Below are positions 9,130 to 14,067 of a DNA stretch of 14,067 nucleotides, piece by piece (position 1 is the stretch's first letter; the number at the start of each line of letters is the position of its first letter). A model generated the notes under the pieces. The model was not told the DNA's origin. It saw only the letters and a program-made list of their open reading frames with translations, and did not search any database. Position numbers and translations under genes: made by a program. This DNA comes from CAYLLT01 sp964591605 (lineage in GTDB: Bacteria; Planctomycetota; Phycisphaerae; UBA1845; PWPN01). The stretch spans positions 1 to 14,067 of the forward strand of contig CAZQEN010000197.1 in NCBI GenBank assembly GCA_964591605.1. The letters are read 5' to 3'.

Positions 9130-9133
9130 ACAC

Positions 9134-9227
9134 ACCGCCGACGCCTTCTGACATCGGCGGTCAGGACCGGCCAGGCGGCTTCCCGCCGCTCGGCGCCACA
9201 CATGCGAGCCGGCCCGCGCGGGCCGGC
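9134..9227 (-). promoter_or_regulatory. Three-hairpin leader of glnN
   Basis: In transcription order there is a perfect 20-bp self-complementary palindrome GCCGGCCCGCGCGGGCCGGC (9227-9208). Next comes GCGGC-N5-GCCGC (9189-9175). Last is an 8-bp perfect stem ACCGCCGA-N12-TCGGCGGT (9161-9134) that ends just before the Shine-Dalgarno. It does not fit the glutamine riboswitch (glnA motif) as I remember it. It could be an uncharacterised leader controlling glnN, or simply GC-rich self-complementarity. Confidence 0.4.
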
Positions 9228-9838
9228 CGGGGTGAGACCCTCTTGTCCGCTTGGGAGATCCATGCCGGCACCGTCGCAGTCAGACCCACATCCCACGACG
9301 CGCGGCAACGAAACACCGCTCCGAAGAGAATCTCCGGCACACCCATCCACAGGTCACCGGCGACCGAGCGGTACGGTTCGAGCCTTCCGGGCTGATCCGG
9401 CCGCACACCACGCGCCAAGACCAGACGGTTGGCGCCATCAGACGGATCACCTTGCAGCCTGCCGGTCCCAAGCGACGACCGAAACGAGCTGCCATTAGAA
9501 GTCGACCACGCGTGAAACGCAATCAGCCGTTCAACCCGGCCAGGACGCCACCGGCCTGCTGCTACCCGACCGGGGGTTCAGTCTGACCGCAGGCCGCAGA
9601 TGCACCATCGGCAGCCGCAGCGCAAGCCGGACCACCCGTCCAACCTGCGGATCCACGCGTGTCGAGCGAAAATCAGCAATTCGCATACCAGACGCCCGGA
9701 TGCCCGGCAGTGCCCCGATTGGCCCCCAATCCGCGGTTGGCCCTCCCGTCTGCACAACGCCGCTGCCTGTCTTTTGAGCAGCGAGGATCCCCCCGCCGCA
9801 GCACTGTGCAGCCCGGCACGCTCCCTCACGGAGGTTCG

Positions 9839-9955
9839 GGCGTCACGCCGGCGATGCTCCCACCACCGGCTTGCCCCCTCGCAGGCTGGCGGCATGCGGG
9901 CCAGCCGCCCTGAATCGGCATTCTTCCGGGTGGACGTGCGTTTCTGCGTGACGCC
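9839..9955. other. Possible structured RNA element
   Basis: GGCGTCACGC (9839-9848) is perfectly complementary to GCGTGACGCC (9946-9955), enclosing 97 nt. Inside lies a perfect 7-bp hairpin GGCTGGC-N9-GCCAGCC (9884-9906). This closed-domain arrangement in a gene-free gap is what a structured RNA could look like, but GC-rich DNA yields such stems by chance. Confidence 0.25.
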
Positions 9956-10028
9956 GGCCGGGGTCTAGACCGGTCTCCCAGGACGTGGCATCGCATATGC
10001 TAGCCCCTTGGCGGGATCGGCCTGAATC

Positions 10029-10136
10029 TCAGGTTCCGACCCGAACTGGCGTGACCCAAACCCGGCGGCAGCGGCCGGAATGAAAACAGCCGACCCACGG
10101 CAGGATCAAGTGCTCCTCCGATAACGTCTTCTGCAT
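10029..10136 (-). CDS. Possible 35-aa small protein with strong ribosome binding site
   Basis: A short ORF starting MQKTLSEEHLILPWVGC and ending in an Arg/Val-rich tail, not recognised as any family. Support comes from its ribosome binding site: AAGGAGGAGG on the minus strand (about 10146-10155) at suitable distance from the ATG at 10136, one of the strongest in the window. The bipartite hairpin 10162-10217 lies directly upstream in its would-be leader. An in-frame ATG 24 nt earlier exists but precedes the Shine-Dalgarno. No gene follows within 900 nt, so it is not a leader peptide for a close gene. It could be spurious. Confidence 0.3.
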   Translation of the reverse strand: MQKTLSEEHLILPWVGCFHSGRCRRVWVTPVRVGT

Positions 10137-10161
10137 CCCAGCCTTCCTCCTCCTTCGCATC

Positions 10162-10217
10162 GTGTGATGGATCCCGAGCCGGGGGTCACCAAGCGAGCCC
10201 CCGGCTCCCCATCACAC
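10162..10217. terminator. Bipartite 19-bp hairpin, terminator-like or structural element
   Basis: GTGTGATGG (10162-10170) pairs with CCATCACAC (10209-10217). GAGCCGGGGG (10176-10185) pairs with CCCCCGGCTC (10198-10207). Both stems are perfect, separated by a 5:1 internal loop and closed by a 12-nt loop. On the plus strand a short CTTT follows, so weak termination of a plus-strand transcript is possible, though no gene precedes it. On the minus strand it would form the 5' leader of the small ORF at 10136. The strand of action is unknown. Confidence 0.55.
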
Positions 10218-10376
10218 CTTTGCCTCGCTTGATTCGACACCTGACTGAATAGTAAAGTCATCCCAAACAGACTGGCACGCCCGGGAACGTCGCGGCGGGC
10301 GCTTCATCCGGAGACCCGAAGTGTCCCCGTCGTCCGCGGGACTTCTCTCTCCGGCACAGTTGAACTATCATCGTCG
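10218..10376 (+). promoter_or_regulatory. Upstream region of the metzincin lipoprotein gene
   Basis: An A/T-rich stretch at about 10229-10262 stands out in GC-rich DNA. It contains TTGATT (10230-10235) followed after 15 nt by TAGTAA (10251-10256), a sub-consensus promoter-like pair, and an interrupted dyad TGACT-N9-AGTCA (10243-10261). No good Shine-Dalgarno precedes the ATG at 10377. These are suggestive only. Confidence 0.25.
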
Positions 10377-11534
10377 ATGCACAAATACGCACTCCTTCTG
10401 TTGATGGCACTCAGCTTCGGCTTAATGGGCGCGGGCTGCCTTCCTCCATCCACCGGCTCGGTCCCCGACGGCAACACCGGCCTCGACCCGAACAACTTCC
10501 CGAACCTGCGGATCCAGGGCGAGCCCAACGACACCTTCCGGCAGGCGCTGAACGTCGTTCTCGACGATGCGGGCCACGCCAGCCTCGGCGGGAGCATCTC
10601 CTCGAGCGATGATGTCGACGTGTACATCCTGGGCCCGATGAACATCGGCGACCGCCTCGTGGTCGACGTCGGCCACGGCGGCAATCTGGACTCGTCCATT
10701 GCGGTCTTCGACGAATCCGGCCGGCTGGCCTTCGAGAATGACGACCGCAATCTGGACCTCTCCCAGCTCGACCCGTTCATCAACCAGATCATTCGGCGGG
10801 ACAGCCTGCTGTACTATCTGGCGATCTCCGCCGCCCCGCTCGGCAGCAGCGACACCGCCACCGGCACCTATGACATCGAGATCTCGATCGCCCGGGGCGG
10901 CAGCCCGCCCGTTCTCGAACCCCAGACCTTCGTCCTCAATTTCGGCGGAGGGACCATCGAGATTCCGGATGACCCGCGATCGCCTTACATTGTGGGAGCG
11001 TTCGACACCGCCGACATCTGGCCCACCTATGCCGGCCTGACCGCCGCCGTCGAGCAGAAGATCGTCGATGTCGTCAAAGACCGTTACGACGGGATCGCCG
11101 CCCTGATCCTGCGCAGTCCCGGCGACGTGCTGCCGGGAGGCGCTTGCGCCTTCTCATCCATCTACTTCGGCGGACGCAACCCCAACGCCTACGGCACCTC
11201 GCAACAGGTGGACGCACTCAACTCGGACCCCTGCGACAGTGCGATCATCTTCACGGAGATGTTCACCCCCAACCGCTTCGGCCGTGTGCTCAGCGCCGAC
11301 GAACTGGGGACGGCCATCGGCAACGTCGCCGCCCACGAGATGGGGCACCTCCTGGGCCTCAATCACGTCGACGATGTCAACGACCTGATGGACACCACCG
11401 GCGGGGCCGAGACGTTCCTCTTCGATCAGCAGTTCCTCAATTCGCCGCTTGACCCCACCATCTTCGCCTTCGGCACCCAGGACGGCCTCCTGCTCCTGCT
11501 CGAAACCCTGGGCGCGATGAGCACGGCGAATTGA
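10377..11534 (+). CDS. Secreted lipoprotein metzincin-type zinc metalloprotease with PPC-like domain
   Basis: A 385-aa protein with a lipoprotein-type signal peptide (hydrophobic 5-17, GLMGAGC, predicted lipidated Cys21) and a Pro/Gly/Asn-rich linker (22-45). It then has a beta-rich domain (about 46-175; EPNDTF, DDVDVYILGPMNIGDRLVVDV, LDSSIAVFDESGRL) resembling the bacterial pre-peptidase C-terminal (PPC) fold. The C-terminal half is the protease. HEMGHLLGLNH at 320-330 is the metzincin HExxHxxGxxH zinc motif (His320, Glu321, His324, His330), and Met338 in NDLMDT is the probable Met-turn. The site of action would be the cell envelope or exterior. The -3 residue of the lipobox is Gly rather than the common Leu, which weakens the lipoprotein call. 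A single-gene unit converging on the DM13 gene; substrate unknown. Confidence 0.88.
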   Translation: MHKYALLLLMALSFGLMGAGCLPPSTGSVPDGNTGLDPNNFPNLRIQGEPNDTFRQALNVVLDDAGHASLGGSISSSDDVDVYILGPMNIGDRLVVDVGHGGNLDSSIAVFDESGRLAFENDDRNLDLSQLDPFINQIIRRDSLLYYLAISAAPLGSSDTATGTYDIEISIARGGSPPVLEPQTFVLNFGGGTIEIPDDPRSPYIVGAFDTADIWPTYAGLTAAVEQKIVDVVKDRYDGIAALILRSPGDVLPGGACAFSSIYFGGRNPNAYGTSQQVDALNSDPCDSAIIFTEMFTPNRFGRVLSADELGTAIGNVAAHEMGHLLGLNHVDDVNDLMDTTGGAETFLFDQQFLNSPLDPTIFAFGTQDGLLLLLETLGAMSTAN

Positions 11535-11668
11535 CCGCCTCTCCGCGCCGCGGGTGCTTCCCTTCCTCAACCCGCCCCACCAGAACCCCGAACGTCAGTG
11601 AGGGGCCTTGCCCGCGATCAGGGGTCACTCTCCCTCCCGGGTCAGTCCTCGGCGGATAGCCGGAGCCG

Positions 11669-12103
11669 TCACCGGAACTGTCCCTCGCCGAAGTTGACGT
11701 TAAACGTGACGCACACGATCGCGATCTCGGGCACGTCGTCCAGCGTCACGCCCTGGGGCAGCGGCACGGTGAGCGTCTCGTTCGAGTAGCCCTGCGGCCG
11801 CCGGATATCTCCGGTCAGCGGGATGCCGCCCGCGATGTCGCCGTTCCGGACGCCCACCACGCGAACGTCAATGCCGATCCCGTCGTAGGAGAAGTTTTCG
11901 ATCACAATCGTGCAGTTGTCGACGATCCGGGCCGTTCCCTGAACGCCGTGGAGCCGCGTGGTGAGCGGGGCGGTCATGCCGATCCGCGGATCATCCGTCC
12001 CGCAGTTCGCCTGAGGTGACGCCGGATCCGGAACACTTCGACACCCGGCCGCGATCAGCAGGGCCATCAGCAGGCCGCACGCTCCCCGATCATGTTTCGT
12101 CAT
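11669..12103 (-). CDS. DM13-domain lipoprotein
   Basis: A 144-aa exported protein. The signal peptide is residues 8-20 (GLLMALLIAAG) followed by predicted lipid-anchored Cys21. The rest, about residues 48-144, matches the DM13 domain, proposed in the literature to take part in electron transfer or hydroxylation chemistry. Matching stretches are HGVQGTARIVDNCTIVIENFSYDG, then IDVRVVGV, YSNETLTVPLPQGVTLDDV and the closing IAIVCVTFNVNFGEGQF. Two domain cysteines (in DNC and IVCV) occupy the positions where the conserved redox cysteines are expected. A good Shine-Dalgarno AGGAG lies 8 nt before the ATG. The gene is 76 nt downstream of the radical SAM gene on the same strand, so the two are probably cotranscribed. 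An envelope partner role for the enzyme upstream is inference. Confidence 0.82.
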   Translation of the reverse strand: MTKHDRGACGLLMALLIAAGCRSVPDPASPQANCGTDDPRIGMTAPLTTRLHGVQGTARIVDNCTIVIENFSYDGIGIDVRVVGVRNGDIAGGIPLTGDIRRPQGYSNETLTVPLPQGVTLDDVPEIAIVCVTFNVNFGEGQFR

Positions 12104-12179
12104 GAATGAATCTCCTGGTGCTGTACCTTGTTGAAGCAGTAGACATCACAGGGCCGGGCGGTGCCGGCTGAATCTGCCG

Positions 12180-13745
12180 TCAGGTGCAGGCCGCCACGGC
12201 CGTCGGGAGGCGCGGCTCCCGCTGCCTGTCGGCGATTCCGTACTTGCGGCTGATCGACGTCAGAATCCTGTTGCGATACACCCCGGCCCACACGCAGGCG
12301 GGGATGGTCTTGATCTGCCCGTCCTCCACGTCCTCGTAGGCGAAGGCGGCCTTGCATTTCATCAGGCGCGTCGCGTCGATCGAATGGACCTCCTCGAACG
12401 GCAGGATGGCCACCCGCAGGATGCGCGACAGATTCAGATGCTCGCGGGCCAGGTCCGCGGCCCGCCGTCCGCGCAGGAGGCCGAAAACGAATCGCATCGC
12501 TACCTCCAGCGCCCGTCCGCGCGGCACCCGGTCGAGGCGAACCGCCCGCAGCCCGAGCGGGATGAATGTCGCCGCGATCTTCGCCCTGGCCCGCCACCGA
12601 TCGAGCCGCCGCGACGGGTCCAGCCGCGACAGCGCCGGCTCGAGCGCCTCACACCGGTCGCGCAGCTCGCCGGTCAGCTCGCTCAGCGGGATTTTGAGGT
12701 AATGATTGATGCTCACGTACTCGCGTCCGTTCGACGTGAGCAGCGTCATCGTCTCGCAGTCGGGGTGGACTCCGCCGAACATCAGCGAATCGCTGCTGCT
12801 GCGCGGTTTCAGGAACGACCGCACCTGCCGCAGACTGTGCATGATCCCCGCAGGGATGAACTCCACCGCTCCCCCGGGGACGCCGCGCTCCACCATGTGC
12901 TCCGCATCCTCGCGCGTCGTGGCCACGTCGGTCTCGAAGGTGCCCGGCTCCCACATCTCGGTCAGTGGCAGCAGGCCCAGCGAATCGATCACGTTCTGAT
13001 ACTCGTGGCAGCAGCGGATCAGCCCGCCGATCTGGTCTTCGTTGATCCGGCGGGCCGCGCAGCAGAGGATCGCATGCTTGCGGCGGCTGTAGCGGCGCAG
13101 GTTCTCGAGGGCCCTCAGTTTCTTTTCGTGAACGCCGGGATTGCGGCGCAGACGGCGGTAAACCTCCGCGTCGCATCCGTCGATCCCGATCCGGAAGCGC
13201 ACCCCCTGCTCGCACATCCGCCGGCAGTAGTCTTCGTCGGCCAGGCGCAGCCCGTTGGTCACGACCCGCGTCTTGACCCCGCGCTCGCGGGCCGCCGCGA
13301 TGATCTCCTGAAGATCGTCGCGCACCGTCGGCTCACCGCCGAACAGCTCCACCATCGGCGCCGGCTCCATCTTCGCCAGCGTGTCGAACACCTTCTCGAA
13401 GTACGCGAGCGGCGGATGAAACTCGAATCCCATCCCCGCGATGTTCGCGATGCAGATCGGGCAGTTCATGTTGCAGCGGTTGGTCACGTCCAGAAACACG
13501 ATCGTCGGCTCGTGCGGCACCCCGCATGCGTGGCACTCCATGCGGCACGCGGCCGTGCGGTCGGCGCGGTAGCCCCACTGGTCGCGCTTGCGCTGCCAGG
13601 CCGCGGCGTCCGAGCTGACCAGCGAACTCCCGGTCCCGCACCGCGGACAGATCTTATCCAGGTAGACCCGCCCTTCGCATATGCGATGCCGGGCCGGAAC
13701 CACCTGAAGACAGGAGCCGCAGAATCCGCGCGTGGTCGTCAGCAT
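12180..13745 (-). CDS. Radical SAM protein of the tetraether-lipid-synthase (Tes/MJ0619)-like family
   Basis: A 521-aa radical SAM enzyme. The canonical CNMNCPIC (Cys91, Cys95, Cys98) binds the SAM cluster, and ELFGGEPT (133-140) is the GGE motif. Before it are two CxxC pairs (Cys9/12, Cys33/36), consistent with a rubredoxin-like metal site, and CRMECHAC (Cys67, Cys71, Cys74). After it are HPDC (Cys330) and KC-N19-AC (Cys464, Cys484) near the C-terminus. This order agrees with what I recall for archaeal Tes, which joins lipid tails into tetraethers using several Fe-S clusters. The phrase VFLDVTNRCNMNCPICIANI is also close to that family. The family includes other uncharacterised enzymes, so membrane-lipid chemistry is inference. 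The ATG at 13745 has only a weak Shine-Dalgarno. The DM13 lipoprotein gene follows. Confidence 0.85.
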   Translation of the reverse strand: MLTTTRGFCGSCLQVVPARHRICEGRVYLDKICPRCGTGSSLVSSDAAAWQRKRDQWGYRADRTAACRMECHACGVPHEPTIVFLDVTNRCNMNCPICIANIAGMGFEFHPPLAYFEKVFDTLAKMEPAPMVELFGGEPTVRDDLQEIIAAARERGVKTRVVTNGLRLADEDYCRRMCEQGVRFRIGIDGCDAEVYRRLRRNPGVHEKKLRALENLRRYSRRKHAILCCAARRINEDQIGGLIRCCHEYQNVIDSLGLLPLTEMWEPGTFETDVATTREDAEHMVERGVPGGAVEFIPAGIMHSLRQVRSFLKPRSSSDSLMFGGVHPDCETMTLLTSNGREYVSINHYLKIPLSELTGELRDRCEALEPALSRLDPSRRLDRWRARAKIAATFIPLGLRAVRLDRVPRGRALEVAMRFVFGLLRGRRAADLAREHLNLSRILRVAILPFEEVHSIDATRLMKCKAAFAYEDVEDGQIKTIPACVWAGVYRNRILTSISRKYGIADRQREPRLPTAVAACT

Positions 13746-13883
13746 GGTGAAACATCCGGGCAGGGAATCCGCACAGGGAATCCAGGGACCATTCGGGTGG
13801 GTGGTGCCCAGACTCTACCCCACCCCCGCCCCCAACGCCAGCCCCGCCGCCACACCCGCTCGGCTCGGGTCTGGCAATTCTTC

Positions 13884-14066
13884 CGGGATATGGGTGAAGA
13901 GGAGCTCCGATCCTCGCCCGGCAGGGCGCACGATGGCTACCAGGGACTTCTAGTCCCTGGAAACCAGGCCCAACACAGACCTCTCGCGGGACTTGGGTGA
14001 AGAGGAACTCCAATCCTCGCCCGGCAGGGCGCACGATGGTTGCCAGGGACTTTGAGTCCCTGGAAA
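13884..14066. repeat. Two copies of an 80-bp repeat at 103-bp period, reaching the right edge
   Basis: Unit 1 (13884-13963) and unit 2 (13987-14066) match at 72 of 80 positions with a 23-nt spacer. Each contains GAGGA-N7/8-TCCTC, then GCCCGGCAGGGC, then a perfect 9-bp hairpin CCAGGGACT-N3-AGTCCCTGG (13940-13960 and 14043-14063). The hairpin stems are identical while the 3-nt loops differ (TCT versus TTG). The array may continue beyond the window. Confidence 0.9.
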
Positions 14067-14067
14067 G

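Larger units (their letters stand above)
9228..10161. other. Long non-coding gap with no recognised gene
   Basis: More than 900 nt with no frame that looks like a real large protein: the available frames are Arg/Pro/Ser-rich and resemble no family I know. I see no tRNA, rRNA, tmRNA or RNase P hallmark. Contents are a long-range stem with an inner hairpin (9839-9955), a palindrome GGTCTAGACC (9962-9971) and a 35-codon ORF on the minus strand (10136-10029). The glnN promoter should lie here, but no clear consensus, including sigma54, is seen. Confidence 0.5.

Noticed and set aside
9294..9345. Possible sigma54 promoter for glnN (GG...GC elements)
   Set aside because: The GG to GC spacing on the minus strand is 9 rather than 10 nt and the -24 element lacks TGGCAC.
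9114..9350. Upstream extension of glnN to 9350
   Set aside because: The added 79 residues are not GSIII-like and cross three hairpins. The GTG at 9113 has a Shine-Dalgarno and gives the usual family length.
9520..9545. tRNA T-arm-like sequence (GTTCAACCC in a short stem)
   Set aside because: The stem pairs at only 4 of 5 positions, and no matching acceptor strand, D-arm or anticodon arm is found upstream.
12384..14000. 538-aa open frame antisense to the radical SAM gene
   Set aside because: Shadow frame with His/Arg/Gln-rich composition running into the terminal repeat. The minus strand carries clear enzyme motifs.
13884..14066. CRISPR array
   Set aside because: The repeated unit is 80 bp with 8 differences, only two copies are visible with a 23-nt spacer, and no cas gene is present.

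Overview
The window is a GC-rich (roughly two-thirds G+C by eye) bacterial chromosome segment with nine convincing protein genes. The protein set and the many short dispersed repeats point to the Planctomycetota, perhaps a Phycisphaerae-like lineage. The repeats include CACGAAG-type inverted repeats, a TTTCGAC heptad, a GTCCCGCCTGCCGGGCGGGAC element and a tandem 80-bp unit at the right edge. The lineage is an inference from repeat style and gene content; no rRNA or marker gene is present to prove it.

Left part (1-5188). A small membrane protein with a bacterial PH-like domain (94-690, +) faces a three-gene minus-strand cluster. Its genes, in transcription order, are an FdhF/YdeP-type molybdopterin oxidoreductase (5188-2780), the sulfurtransferase/chaperone gene fdhD (2671-1847) and a DUF89 phosphatase of the PANK4 type (1838-762). 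FdhD sulfurates the Mo cofactor of such oxidoreductases, so the first two genes form a functional pair. The DUF89 gene starts 8 nt after fdhD and looks translationally coupled. The oxidoreductase gene carries two in-frame repeat insertions, and a perfect 24-bp inverted repeat lies between it and fdhD.

Middle (5189-9113). A stand-alone glycogen-binding (CBM48/AMPK-beta-like) protein of 93 aa (5757-5476, -) is divergent from a metallo-beta-lactamase-fold hydrolase (6003-6884, +). The hydrolase converges on a type III glutamine synthetase, glnN (9113-6930, -). The glnN leader contains three successive hairpins, the last directly before the Shine-Dalgarno sequence.

Gap (about 9230-10376). I find no convincing large gene in more than 1.1 kb. 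It does hold a strong bipartite hairpin (10162-10217), a long-range stem enclosing an inner hairpin (9839-9955) and a 35-codon ORF with an excellent ribosome binding site (10136-10029, -).

Right part (10377-14067). A lipoprotein metzincin-type zinc protease (10377-11534, +) converges on a minus-strand pair. The pair consists of a radical SAM enzyme resembling archaeal tetraether-lipid synthase (Tes, MJ0619 family; 13745-12180) and a small DM13-domain lipoprotein (12103-11669). The window ends in two 80-bp units repeated at 103-bp spacing, each with a conserved hairpin whose loop varies. The most interesting item is the bacterial Tes-like enzyme with its DM13 neighbour.
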